A stretch of DNA of 64,000 nt from Dillenia suffruticosa (GCA_033439265.1 JAVTVX010000013.1:6412501-6476500), one strand, 5' to 3'; positions 36,320-49,037 are shown, counted from the stretch's first letter. Numbers and translations: made by a program. Notes: generated by a model not told the origin, from the letters alone.

Positions 36320-36735
36320 CAAGGTATATGGAATCAGCGACGGATTTGAATCCGTCGCTAATTCAGCGACGGATTTGGGCGATGAATTCCAAATCCGTCA
36401 CTAATTCAGCGACGAATAATTTTTTGACGGGTTTGATTTCCCCTAAATTAGCGACGGATTTTAGCGACAAAAATTATCTGTCGCTAAATTTAGCGACGAA
36501 TAATTTTTCGTCGCTAAATTATGTGACGAATATTAGCGACGAAAACTTATTTATCACTAAATTTAGCGACGGATTCCAGATTTTCGTCGCTAAATTTAGC
36601 GACGGATTTTTAATTTTGTCGCTAAATTTTTGCGACGCGTTATTAGCGACGAAAAATTTTTCGTCGCTAAATCCGTCGCTAATGATTTTAGCGACAAATT
36701 TTTTTAAAATTTTCGTCGCTAAATTTGTGGGTAAA
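36320..36735. repeat. Right subterminal repeat array of the CACTA element
   Basis: At least fifteen AGCGACGGATT / TCGTCGCTAA motifs in alternating orientation, several forming perfect hairpins (for example around 36640-36670). Confidence 0.9.
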
Positions 36736-36757
36736 ACGCTATTTTTTTGTAGTGTAA

Positions 36758-38504
36758 TAATGTGCAGTAAAACACTAATATCATACAAGAGTAAGAATAG
36801 GAGAAGAAAAATAAAATAAAATGATTTTACTTTCGAAAACTAGCTCTGAATTGATAAGATAAATAACGTAATTTCTTAATACAAAATTTTTGTTTGCAAG
36901 TGCAACCACTAAGGAGGACTCCAGCTTGATTTGATATAATTCAAATCCAAGAAGCAAGTAAAAGGAAGAACTTGCATCAAGAATGAATCTATACACACAA
37001 ATCCCAATATCACTGGTTGAAGATAAACGATAATCCTAGGGCTACGGTGTTGGGATTAGTGTTAAGAAATTTAGTTATTACATGTGCAATTGGAAAAACA
37101 AAATTCATGAATGGAACTTTCTTAGCAAAGGAGTAGGTTGGGAAGCTCTTACTTTACATTGTGGAGCTAAACTTATACCCCAAGTGATAATTGAATTTGA
37201 CTCTTCCATTGACAAAGGCTTTACAATGGACGCATTTCTAGTTTTAGCATAATTATAGATGATTATAAAGTACTATTTGCATGATAGTGATATCAAAGAT
37301 ATAAGAAGGTGCCAAACTCTCGTAAATTTAGTAACAAAATATTAAATTTTTTTTAATCAAAATCTTAAATTTAAATTTTAATAAAAAAAATATACATAAA
37401 AAATTTAATTTTTAAATTAGATTTTATAGTATTCAAAACAAATTATTCAAACAATCTGAATATCGCTCGATAAAAAAATAAATAAATAAACTTCGACTTC
37501 TTATGCTGACTTGACAACCCGGGTGCATGGTACATCTGAGTGCCTTGCCTCAAGTTTACTTACCGACATGGATTAATAAATTTACCCATCAATATTAGTT
37601 TTCACTGCATCTCTGTCTGTTGCTGCTAAGAGATATGCTACCAGGCTGGCAAGATGATGAGTTTTGTATGATTTTAGAGCATTTACTGAATAGGATATCT
37701 TTCCTTTCCTTTCCATTTCCCTTTTTATTTCTTTTCAATCCTATCTCGACATTGGTAGGGCCTACTACGCTCTGATGTCATTGCCCTAACTTTATTGTAA
37801 ATTTTTATTTTCATACAATACAAATAACATATCAAATATGAATATTTAAAAGAATTAGGTGATGTCATACATTAATGAAAAGATTTCAACACTCGGATGT
37901 AATATTTCATACCAAAGTTTTGCAAGCAAATTTATAGTCATGGGTGGTGAACGCCCCGATACTTTAATGTTCCCTCCCGCTTTTGAGTAGGAGTCCTGTG
38001 AATTGAAATATGATAGGAACGATTAGACTTGAATTAGGGAAAACACTTGCTTTTACCCAGCTCTCTTGACAATCTTAAAAAAGCAAAAGATTGCAAGACA
38101 AGTTTTGGCTTAAAAAGGAACGAAAATTACTGCACTCAATGTCTAATTAAGTGCACCAGAAGGAGCTTCAGCAACAGAAGAGTTTCCTCTATACGCATAA
38201 AGCTTACCCATCATTCAATCCCAAACCTCCCAATCTCATAACTCACGTAACGATCATACGTTAACAAATCAAGGTAATTGGGCGGTGAACGCTAAAGCGG
38301 AGAAACTTTTTTAATTAAGCTTTCCATATATCACAGTTTGATTAAGGAGATGGGGGGTAGGTGCACCTATTGCACGCCAGACGTATATTGTACAACGGTA
38401 CTCATCTTTGACAGGGACAGAGGTAAATATTATAAATGTACGCGCGAGAGAGAGAGAGAGAGAGAGTGATGTTGGGGTTGGGTTCGGGTTTGGGTTTGGC
38501 ATGG
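36758..38504. other. Intergenic, nothing recognised
   Basis: AT-rich DNA between the CACTA element and the PMEI gene. Only a (GA)n run at 38445-38466, about 40 bp past the PMEI stop, stands out. Confidence 0.6.
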
Positions 38505-39071
38505 CTAAGGGGCTTTTTGACGGCGTGACTGATCGAGACGAGTAATGAGATAGAGAGCATTACTAGTGACTCTAGCAACGTTAGTAATCTTGCGCTTCAC
38601 ATCTGCCTTGATTTTCCCATCAATGCTCTGGAACCCGTCGAGACAAGTGTCCTCATTTGTGAGTGCAGCACTGACCCAAGTCTCGGCGTTACTCATCTGG
38701 AACCGGAATGTCCCCGTTCGAAGATGCTTGAGCTCCGACAGCGTCCTGCTCAGCTCGTCCACCGAGTCCGATATCTGGTCGATGCAGTCCTTGACGGCAC
38801 CTTGCTCTCTCTGGCTTCCCCCTGAGATTCGGGAGAGGCAGGCCGACACCTTGCGGGCTCGGGACAGGCTCACTTCCACGGCGGCCTTGGCTAAGTCGCC
38901 GGGGGTCTTGGCTGGGCCCGAGTACGTGGAAAGGGTGCGCAGGCAAAGGTCAGGGTAGCTGGCGTGCGTGCATGATTTCCGGACTAGATCTTTGGAGGCC
39001 TTTGAAGAGAGAGAGAGGAGAGACCAGAGAATCATAAAGTTAAGGACTAAGATTGTGCTAGGATTACGCAT
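38505..39071 (-). CDS. Pectin methylesterase / invertase inhibitor (PMEI domain protein)
   Basis: Secreted four-helix-bundle inhibitor, expected to act in the cell wall on pectin methylesterase or acid invertase; sequence does not say which. Intronless, 188 aa. Residues 1-25 form a signal peptide (hydrophobic STILVLNFMILWSLLSLSS). The diagnostic Cys pattern is present: Cys34 and Cys43 (SCTHASYPDLC), Cys96 (VKDCIDQ) and Cys143 (EDTCLDGF), plus an extra Cys78. Other family marks are TLSTY, the DLAKAAVEVSLSRA helix, ELSRTLSELKHL, and the late SNALYLITRL helix. The length is typical of stand-alone PMEIs. The ATG at 39071 is the natural start, directly before the signal peptide. Intact. Confidence 0.95.
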   Translation of the reverse strand: MRNPSTILVLNFMILWSLLSLSSKASKDLVRKSCTHASYPDLCLRTLSTYSGPAKTPGDLAKAAVEVSLSRARKVSACLSRISGGSQREQGAVKDCIDQISDSVDELSRTLSELKHLRTGTFRFQMSNAETWVSAALTNEDTCLDGFQSIDGKIKADVKRKITNVARVTSNALYLITRLDQSRRQKAP

Positions 39072-39260
39072 TGTTATGGCTTGAAATTCTGTTCAAAGAT
39101 CTAAGCGCGTTTACAGTGGAATGCAGTGAGACAGTGGAGAGGGGACGCAACTATACTGTTACTGCTGATAGAGAGAGAGAGAGAGAGAGAGTAATTTAAT
39201 GGGGGTGGGGGTGGGATCTGGAAGGGGAAGCATGGGGGAGTCAATTTTTTTATAGAGGAA
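39072..39260 (-). promoter_or_regulatory. PMEI promoter / 5' UTR with TATA box and (GA)n tract
   Basis: On the minus strand TCTATAAAAAAATTG gives a TATA box at 39254-39246, about 180 bp before the ATG. A (TC)n tract (39170-39191 on +, read as GA repeats there) lies between it and the ATG, near the expected 5' UTR. Roles are inferred from position. Confidence 0.5.
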
Positions 39261-41933
39261 GTGGGGGTGAGTAGGATGAAAGATTGGGTTAATTATTTTT
39301 TTGTAGAGGGTAGTGGGAGTAAGTAGGACAAAAGATTGGGTTAATTATTGCTTGACTGACGAAATTGACCCCACTGAATCCCAAATATTATTCTCAATAT
39401 CACGATGGTTTCTATTGATTTCTATGGGTTTCTGACGCTGGGTTACGACGATAGGACAGTCTTGTCATGAAGGGCAGTTTTGTCATAAAAGAAAAGTGAA
39501 ATGAAAAGGTATGGGGGTAAATGCACTGCTGGTGCCAGTGGGAACTGGGGGTACGGTAGCTAAAGCCAGCGGGGCCATCATCACCCACCACTACTGTTTC
39601 GGTTTCTGCACTTCGAGTCGGCCATTGGCTATGCCTTCATTCACTGTTCTTCTTTTTTCTTTTTCAAATAATATTAGAAGTACAATAATAAGGTTTTTCC
39701 ATTATTTTTAAATGTTTGAGGGATAATTTATCAAATAATAAAATATAATCACATTCACATTACATTTTAGATACAGAAGAAAAACGCATGAATGCCTAAA
39801 TATACAACACAGAGGCACTCGTAATGTATCTAAGGTGCCCGTGTGTACGGGCATTACCAAGACAATGCAAAAGTCCAAAACCCCTTTCCTGCCATTGACC
39901 CATTTGAGCACTCATCTCTCACATAATGCATGCCTTAACCCCTTGCTTTTCCCAGAAATTATTGAAATTAGATATAGCTGAAATTATATGAGATTTTCAA
40001 ATATGAAACATTACTGATATAAGGATATAGTTTAATCATTATATGCACATATATAACTTTTATTTGTAAAATTATATATGAAAGTAAATTGAAGCAAGTA
40101 TAACTTAGCCGCATTACAACAATTGATATAGGTGGCGTTCTTGTAAATGTCAGTGTGGACACAGACGTCGTGAAAACATGTGGGATTGTTTACAAACATG
40201 CCTAATTTAAGATACACATCGCTACGATGAGTTAACTCAAATAAATATAAGGTTAAATATCTTTAAACATGATTAAAATTGAACTTTTATTGAGAATATC
40301 GGACTTTCATGTATATGAAACGTTTTCCGTTAGAAGATCCGTCCTAAAAAAAAAATCATTATAATGATCAATCCGGATTAATAAAAACGAAATCTAAATA
40401 TATAAGACATAATACCAAAAAATAAAAAAATAAAAAAGATACCCATCGCTCAAAAAGTAATTTAGCACAAATTGTTTCCGATATCATAAAAGAAAATTTG
40501 AAGAATTTTTTATCAAAAATAAATAAATAAATAAATAAAGATTCTTGGGAGGAAGATATTGTCACAGTATATAATTTGGGGGGGGGGGATTGGTCGTGCT
40601 ACCCACCTCCCACCATCCACAATAAGCTTTTGTTTTTTTTTTTTTTTTAAATCAATTTGATATATTTCAAATATTATAAATTCAATTTAGAGATTAAATT
40701 TTCTTATGCTTATTTTTTATTTTTAAGATTTAAATTTAAATTTTTAATACTTTGCTATTAACTCCATAAAATATAAATATCACACTCATTCTCGTTTGTC
40801 TTGGAGGACAAAAAAGGAACGTAGGATTCTCCTTTGTCTTGGAGGACAAAAATGAAAGTAGGATTCAATCCAGGGAAGGAAGATGTGGAGACAGGGACGG
40901 TAGCTCAAAATTATTAGGCGGGAACTTTAGCACCCGAGGCAGGGAAAAAAATAAATTAAAGAAAAAAAGAACGGTTGATGTTTTCACGTGGAGCAGTGAA
41001 ACTGCAAACGCCACCATTTTCAATCCAAAATAAAAAGAAAAGAAGGGTGGGGATTTTCAAGTCAAGGGTCATGGCGCTCTCTGTTCAAAAATCATGTGCA
41101 TCGGACTGCAAACCTAAGCCCACTGCAGCGCACAATGGACCCCGCGACATTTAATAAAGATAACCTTCCAAAAAATGCTTTCAATTGAAATTCATTCAAG
41201 AATATTGGTATTTAATATGAGCACTAAACAAGAATAAAATAAAAAATTGTTAGTTTTGAGCAGTGTTGCTTTCCCATTCTTGGGAGTACTTTTATTTATT
41301 ATATAATATTTAGTTTGAATTATAATTAATATTTTGATGAAGTGGTCACAAAGTCAACATGTCACATGCGGCTATCTGCCCACCTTGTTTCTGGATTTTG
41401 GGCAACTTGCTTTGTCTAGTTCGAAAGTGACAGGCAGGCCTTCTTATCAACAGCTCGGATGCTTATCCTTTGGCTCTCTGCTAATGCACTGTCCTTCTCC
41501 CCTCATCACCTTGTACGGAGCATGAACAAAACTATTAGGGCCGGAGGAACCTCCTCGAGGGTTCTGGATTTAATGAAAATTTCATCATTTCAGAAGAGTT
41601 TTAGATAAAAGATATGAACAGTTTGTACTTAAATTTTGAACTTTAAAAGCAGAAGATATGCTAAAAATAATATATCAGTTCTCACATGTCAAGTTGATAG
41701 AGCTAACTACGAGAGGTCATGTTTGATATGTCAAGCGGTGTGGTTTAACGTTGCAAAAATAACAACATAAAACAACGCAAAAATTGTTTGTCCAATCTAA
41801 TAAGAAGGTTTGATGTTTCACAATTCTAAGAAACAAAGATATGGTCCTCTCATGTAGTAAAGAGGTTTTCTTTAAATATCTTTTCTGAAATCTAATATTT
41901 AAATTTTTATAAATATATGTATTTTTTTAATCG

Positions 41934-41965
<32 letters not shown>

Positions 41966-42504
41966 TTATATATATTTATATATATATATATAAAACAGAG
42001 ATATGAACTCCAAAATTAATATTCTTTTTCTTTGCAAAGATGGCTACAGAACTGGAAAACAAATGAAAGCTTTAAAATGTACTTGCTTTTGCAGCCTAGT
42101 AAAATTTTACGTGATGGGTATGATTGGACAACAAAAGAATGCAATTTTAATCAAACTTTTATCGTAATATTTAGTATGTGATTCCCGACTTTTTAGGTTT
42201 TATTGTGTACGATAAGAAAGAATTTTTAGTATTGTATAACTAAAATAAAAGGGATTTATAACTACAAATCTTCATCTTAGGTTTAAGACACGAAATACCA
42301 CAACAAAAACAAAAAATCCAATGCAACAGTATGACAATATGGATGAAACCCATAGTGAAAAGATATCAAATCAAATCAATCAAATGCGAAATAAAGGCTC
42401 ACAAGCTTCGGCATACAATCTCCTGGAACAGAAGAACCCAATGGAAATAAATACTTATAAATAATGTAAAGAAAGACTAATAAGTGATCAAAGAGAGATG
42501 AGTA

Positions 42505-42505
42505 A

Positions 42506-42562
<57 letters not shown>
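42505..42562. repeat. Compound (TA)n(GA)n microsatellite
   Basis: About 12 TA units directly followed by about 17 GA units. Confidence 0.95.
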
Positions 42563-42565
<3 letters not shown>

Positions 42566-42864
42566 ATATTTTTAGACGAAGAGGCCGACACCCATTGTCA
42601 TTGAACTTTAAATATGACTACTTGACCTCAACCAGTTGAACATGTAAAATTTAAAAATAGATGTATATCACCAAACGATAAAAAAACACCTTTTGAATCG
42701 AAAATACTGAATCTTAAAAACAAAACCCTCAAATCTTAGTGGAGAAAATAATATTTAAACCATATATATTGAAAAATATCATTTACAAATAATTGAATAT
42801 CCAAAAAACAAAAGTGATCACCACAAAACCCGGATTTCTTCTTCCAATCTTAAGTAGGATTTAT

Positions 42865-43020
42865 TTAATTTTTTTTAATTAATCGATATTTAAAATTATA
42901 TTTTGACTATTCTGATTAGAGCGCTATTAGAATCAACTTAGGAGAGATTTTTTAACGTAATTTTTTTTAATTTTAAATTTAAAATTTAATTAAAAGATCG
43001 AATATGTTAATTTATTAATC
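42865..43020 (-). repeat. Dispersed repeat family 2, degraded copy
   Basis: Landmarks ATTAATCGATATTTAAAAT, CTGATTAGAGCG, AGGAGAGATTTTTTAACGTA and AAATTTAATTAAAAGATCG match other copies in the same order. Confidence 0.45.
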
Positions 43021-43759
43021 TGACTCCGTGTGCATGAAGAAGAATTCATTGAACACCAAGGACAATTTTGAATATTAAAAGCTAAAACCTCAAAACACTA
43101 TCAAAATAATAATAATCATGACATATAAAATGAAAAAATAATTTCATTTACAGATAATTAAGTATAGCAATGATCGCTAAACCTAGCATTATTCCTCCAA
43201 ATGACCTTGAATTTCAAGTTTCAGTATCTAAAGTGAAGAGTCGATCCTTAAAATGGGTTTTATAGTATTTGAATCAGATTAATCGGATAAAAATCGGATA
43301 TCGATGATAATAAAAACAAAAAAAAAGTGAGCACCGGGAAATACATGTTTTAAAGATTAAAAAGAAAATGAATTAGAAAAAAGGAAAACCCGTGACATGG
43401 AGCTCTGAAATTTTATTCATCAGCATCACCCAAAATGAAACTTTTATATCCAGCGATGATGATGGTGATTTGAGAGATGTAACTTGATTGTAGTTGAAAG
43501 CTGACGAAATGTTTTTGTATGGAATTAAATAATAAGGCACTTACCCTGCCATGCATTGTTTATAATTGCGATCAATTGGCCTTGATTTTGTATTAAGTTT
43601 TACGGTTAATAAAACACTATATAATAAAAAAACTATTTAATCATTTTGGTGAATTTAGGGCTTTAATAATCATTCTAATTATTACCCAATTCTAGTTTTT
43701 TCCTAGTTATTAATAACAAATGAATTAATAATAGAAAAATAGGTTATGCATAGCTATAT

Positions 43760-43795
<36 letters not shown>

Positions 43796-43812
43796 TTTTA
43801 ATAATCAACTAG

Positions 43813-43940
43813 TATTTAGAGTGATGCACTAACTAATCTGGTTTGAAAGGTATCAGGCCCAATATAAAAAAACTCTTCTAATGTAATTTTTTCATCTCAA
43901 ATTTTAAATTTAAGATTTAATTAAAAAATTTAATATTTTT
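43813..43940 (-). repeat. Dispersed repeat family 2, degraded copy
   Basis: Landmarks CTAGTATTTAGAGT, ACTAATCTGG, ATCAGGCCCA, ACTCTTCTAATGTAATTTTT and AAGATTTAATTAAAA. Confidence 0.5.
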
Positions 43941-44204
43941 TCTTATTACGTTGCCTATTCGATGGTACATACCTACATCAATATTCTTATTTCACATGGC
44001 AGTCGATCTTCTTCTTGTTATACTACATCAACCCTCCTTTTGCTATTCCTATTATACATAATATGGATACAGACTACACTTTTTGTTTTTTCCTCATTTT
44101 TTTGGGTGAAAATAAGGACAGTGTTTTTTCTTTTCTTTTTTTTTATTTCTTTGTTTTTATTATTTTTTTTATTTTATTTTTTTTTACCATAGATTGATCA
44201 CCTC

Positions 44205-44345
44205 CTAGTATCTGAAACTTCGTTCCGACTAATCTGGATCGACCACTGTAGGGCCTACTTTGTGGGGTGGGTCTCCCGACATTTTTTCCATACCTAAGGA
44301 AAGTCTAACTTTCAATCTAATTAAGAAATAAATATATCTATTTTA
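44205..44345 (-). repeat. Dispersed repeat family 2, clearer copy
   Basis: Landmarks TATCTGAAACTTCGTTCCG, CTAATCTGGATCGACCACTG, GGGTCTCCCGACATTTTTTC and AACTTTCAATCTAATTAAGA. The last of these is nearly identical to 52520-52700. Confidence 0.6.
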
Positions 44346-44544
44346 ACTACGCTAACAAGTGTTTAGTGTTTTTTCCTCGTGCCAATGGATCTATTGTCAT
44401 TCCAATCAAAATCCTCTGGTCCAATTAGTTAATGTTTTTTTTTGGTTGACGTCCAATTAGTTAATCAGAGATTTGTTTAGTCAAACGGGTTGGTTCGACG
44501 TTTGGGCCTTTGTTTGGCCCAAACAATGACAGCCCTTAAAACTT

Positions 44545-44830
44545 CTTTTTTTTTTTTTTTTGATTCCTGGACTTGGTCTATCGTTGAGTATCTGAAATTT
44601 TACTTCAATTAATCCCGACTAAAACTTCATTAAAGCCGTGGCCCATAGAAAACCAATTTTTTTCTTTTGTTTTCTATTACCGTTATTAGAAGTCATATTT
44701 TAATTAATCCGTTTCGAATATTTACGATACATTATTTAGGGCACAACTCTCCCAACATAGACTTTTTCATTCTCAAGTTTCAATATAATAATCAATTTAA
44801 TTATTTTTATGAAACAATCAATTTCTAGTT
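44545..44830 (-). repeat. Dispersed repeat family 2, two partial copies
   Basis: A T17 run (44545-44561) is followed by GATTCCTGGACTTGG and GTATCTGAAATTTTACTTC, ATTAATCCCGAC. A second partial copy (44700-44830) has TTAATTAATCCGTTTCG, GGGCACAACTCTCCCAACAT and TTCTCAAGTTTCAAT. Confidence 0.5.
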
Positions 44831-45806
44831 GCAACATCTTATATTTTCTACTAAATATTTTAAATTAAATTTAAAAAATATTATAAACAAAATTAAAAAA
44901 TATAAATAAGTTAAACGACAAATTGAGGTTTCCCGGAATACCACCCAAGGACCCCATATCTCAAGACCATTTCGTGGTTTTGAAGGAACTTAGATGGAGC
45001 ACGGAAAGAGAACACATTTCCAAAATTCAAGAAATACCGGATATTAGGTGGTATAGATACACCCATAATGTTACTCGATTGAGAATCCGATGACGTGGAA
45101 AGATGGGGCTTAGAGATAGGTTTTGTGAGTAATTCCCAATGAAATATTATCATTTATAATGCCCCAATCAATGACGGAGTGACGGTCCATGGTCTTTCTC
45201 GTCACTCGTGTCAACCTTTACCCTACTTTATTCCAAGAACAAAAGCATTGCCTTCTATAAGAGGAAACCATGTAACATTACAAGTTAATTATTATATCAA
45301 TTAATTTAATACTCGGAGTATAATATATAAAATAATTAAATTACAAAATAATATCTTTATAGAGACATCGAATAGTAAATATCTTATTTTTTATGATATT
45401 TTATGTTTGAATTTTTATAAACGTGTATATTTTATAGTTTTTATAATCTCTGAACATAAAAAAAAGGAGGGAAAACGTATACAAAACAATGAGGATGGTA
45501 TTCCTCCTATACATAAAATCCCCGGATTTTAGTAATTCTATTATACAAATTCTTGACATCAATTGATTATCCCTATCTTTTTTTAGTATATTTATGGTAT
45601 TTCTTGAATCGAGTGAAAACAAATTTAGGTCGACTTTATATGCCTGGATACAAGGAATACGATCAAAATTCATGACAATAGGTGAGGCTCTTAGAAAAAG
45701 ATTTTTTTTTTTAAATGAAAATAGTTAAATAAAATTTAGTATAAGAATTCTTGTATTTGATTTGATGATATATGAATCTCTGAAAATGATAAAAAAATAA
45801 AAAAAG

Positions 45807-47520
45807 GAATTTATTTGTCCACTCTTTGAACTTTATACGGAATTTATAATCAATTTTTTATATTTTAAAATGTGATGATTAAATATTTAAAATTTAAAAA
45901 GTGCAATAATTAAATCTTTTAATGCTAAATTGGCTATTAAATGGTGAGGTGAAAATGACTTAAACGTATGAGGTGGACTGATATTTTCTAATTTGGCATG
46001 ACAACTGGATCAAAATGCTAACGTTGTACGTAACACATCAACACAATCAAACAACACTCATACCACGTAGTTGAATTACTGACATGGCACTACCACATCA
46101 GCGTTTTAGTCCAACTGTCATTCCGTTGAGAGATTCGAGAGGGATGCCGAATAGAAAGAGAAACAGAGTTTCAGAAAGTGAGATAGAGGCGGCTAGGTTT
46201 TGACTGAAGGGGATGAAGATGACGATGGATGAAGAAGATGATGCTTTTCGTGATAGAAAAGAGAGACATTGTTCGAAGAGAGAAAGATGGGGTGGAGACT
46301 GTTTAGATCTTGGTACGATTGGTTTCCACCATTGATAATTTTCAGAAAAGTTTTAATTCCTTCTGCATTTCAACTCGAAATGGAGTTCCGATGGTTCGGA
46401 AAGTGAAAATAGATTGATCTCGAGTACCAATTTGAGTCAACACACCAGAATCTTCATCTTTCACAGCGCTAGCTTCACGGTTGAAGTTGCAAAAGAAGAA
46501 TTTCATTAAATTGGCCTTTGAAATTTATCTTGTGGATCCGAAACTATATTTAAAGGTTATTGGGTACTCGAATTGAGGCTCAATGTTCAAGAAAATGGAG
46601 GAGTCTAAGCTTTTGAGTTTGCCATCGATGGCAGAGTGTTGGAATGAAGGGGATGACAGAGAGATTAAACTCTCGATTTGACACTGAAATTTATTTAATG
46701 GTGAAGGAAAAACCCTTTTTAGACAAAACACAGATGAAAGAATGATCTTTGGGCATGATTTGAAGTTTTTGAGCTTCTCATCGATGGCGGATAGCATAGT
46801 CGATGAAGGCGAATTCGAACCAGAATTCGAACTATCGCGAAGGCAAAATCTACAGAGTAAAGAACAGGCAGCAGCGGTGATGGCCGAGGCGAATCTATAT
46901 AGAGATTCAGGTGGTAATGGTGTGATGATGCAGAGATGAAATTGCAGTCGACAAACGAAGACCTGGGAACAGGGGATGGAATCGAACGATGGAGGCGGCA
47001 ATGGCTGAAGGCGAAATTGAAACAGATGGATAAAGTTACAACAAAGGACGGTGGTAATCGATGAACATGGGCAGAGAAATTGAATCAACGGCCGGGAACC
47101 TGTACGACTCTCTCTCTCTCTCTCTTTCTCTGTCTCAGACGAAGGACTCTCTCCACCGGTCATGCCACAGAGAGAGAGGGTGTGAGCATGAATGGGTGAG
47201 AGGGAGAGTGAGAGTGTGCGGAAGTTTTGAGTGAGATTTCTGTTGAGAGAGAGAGCGCGAGAGAGATGGTTGACATGGCACATTTTATTTTAAGTGGACC
47301 GTGGACCAAAATGCTGATATGGTAGGTACCACTTCGTGACATGTCAGCATCTCACCGAAGAGGGACAAGTGCCGTTTAATTGTGCTAACATGCCACATGT
47401 CTCCAAGGAGTAAATTGCTACAATTTTTGAAATTTGAATATTTAATTGTTTCATTTTTAAATTCAGGGATTTAATTGTAAATTTTGTGTATAGTTTAGAA
47501 ATTAAGTAAATAATTTTTTC
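45807..47520. mobile_element. Non-autonomous long-TIR element (MULE-like or foldback-like)
   Basis: The outer few hundred bases at each side are inverted copies. Left AACTTTATACGGAATTTATA pairs with right (reversed) AACTATACACAAAATTTACA. Left ATTAAATATTTAAAATTTAA pairs with right ATTAAATATTCAAATTTCAA. Left CATCAGCGTTTTAGTCCAAC (46097 area) pairs with right CATCAGCATTTTGGTCCAC-like text near 47310. The exact ends are uncertain and no target duplication was identified. The interior has a 252-aa minus-strand open frame of unknown origin, with an internal duplicate (SAIDEKLKNFKS / SAIDGKLKSLDS) and (CT)n runs. Confidence 0.6.
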
Positions 47521-48999
47521 ATATGAAAAATTTGGCGAAAATCGATTAAAACAAAAAAAACACATCGGTGGGTTAGCGAAGCCCGGGGAGAAGCATTAAA
47601 AAATGTTGAATAAATCTAGATTTTCGGAGATATCGAGAGGCAGGCAGTGCCAGCAGAGCTGTCTTGAGTTGTGAGTCTTGGTTTCTATTTTGATCTCAAA
47701 TATTTTATAATAAAACAATATAATATTTTAAATTAATCAAGAAGCTGCCCACTCAGTTTTTAATTTAGGTGATAGAAAAAAAAAAAGAATTAAAGAAATA
47801 TTATATGTTATTCAGTATGGAACAGAATGCAAATAGAGTTATGTATATAAACTCAGTTTCTAACCCTAATAGTAGTGAATATATTATCATATATATATAA
47901 CGAATATACTCTTGTATTTTTCTTAATATATAGTGAGCATTATGTTACAAAAATTATAACTAAACAAATTCGAGGATCTTCTTAAATCGTGCATTTCTTT
48001 GCTTACTAGAAAAATTAACAAATAAGTTGCCTAAGAAATATTATGTATGTGCTTCTAATTCAAGTTTTGATTAGGATTAGATGATACTTATCATAAAAAT
48101 TATGTACAAATAGCAAGAATTTCAAACAAGAAAAATCATATCTTTACTTTTGGTAATAATAATAAATAGAAAATTTTTTTTTCTACATGTAGAAAAAGGA
48201 TGCCCATTTCCCTAGCAAGCTTAAATCTAACCAACCCCCCCCTGAAAAGAGCACGAAGCAAACCCACAAGACAAACGTCTCTTCCAATTTTAATAATCCA
48301 AAAACATTTGCTTACGATGGCAAAGGATTCTTCTCAGAGGTCTTTCTTCTAGTAGGAGTAAATGCGCCCAACCAGAAAAGTTGAACTCCTTTAATATTTA
48401 GAATAAATTGCTAATGTTGTGCGTCATAATAGAAATATTAATTGGTTTCCAAAGTTGTCTTGGAGCAATCGCAACCACCACGTTTGCTATGGCACCTGCC
48501 CTTAAAGAAAGGAAATATGGGAAAAAATTATTGTTCTATGCTTGCCTCTGTTTTTGCACTAGGATGCGTTGGCTTAGTTCTTGCCTTCAATGCACTTGCA
48601 CTTGCCGATGGAAGTTTCCAGGATACTAAACTCTTGCAGTCATATCAAGGGTTATACAAATACATGAGGATGGTAATTCTGTAGGCTCGGTCTCCTTCTC
48701 TCTGTGGTTTACTAGGCTTGTGGGTTTCAATTTTTTTCCAGCCTAAGGGCCAAGTTATTTTTTAATGTTGTGTAGTATATTAATTATCGTAGGAAACAAC
48801 TCATAAAAAAAAAAGAAGAGAAAAGAAAAGAAAAGAAAAGAAATACTAGTTATTGTTTAACACGAAATTGATGTATCACCTACTCTAAAAATTCCATTAC
48901 CTAGAACTGGACTAACCCACCACCGCCAACATCACCAGAATTATTATAGTATTTGATTAATGATTGGTTTACAATCATCTTCGGTAAGGGTTGCTTTGT

Positions 49000-49037
<38 letters not shown>

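Larger units (their letters stand above)
34325..36754. mobile_element. Complete non-autonomous CACTA (En/Spm-type) element
   Basis: Begins CACTACAAAAAAACACGG and ends with the complement TTTTTTTGTAGTG. TIR similarity continues inward (GTTTTA, CCAC). It is flanked by TAA on both sides (34322-34324 and 36755-36757), the 3-bp duplication expected for CACTA. About 400 bp at each end are packed with AGCGACGGATT / TTCGTCGCTAA motifs in both orientations, the subterminal repeats that bind CACTA transposase. No transposase ORF. The middle holds AT-rich DNA, a strongly GC-rich block and two tRNA-like segments. Confidence 0.93.
39261..45806. other. Long AT-rich intergenic region with degraded repeats
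   Basis: No gene recognised. Holds a G11 run (40578-40588), (TA)n tracts at 41935-41992 and 43762-43791, a compound (TA)n(GA)n at 42505-42562, and several family 2 repeats (42865, 43813, 44205, 44550, 44690). A plastid-like stretch around 45390-45680 was considered (see findings). Confidence 0.6.
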
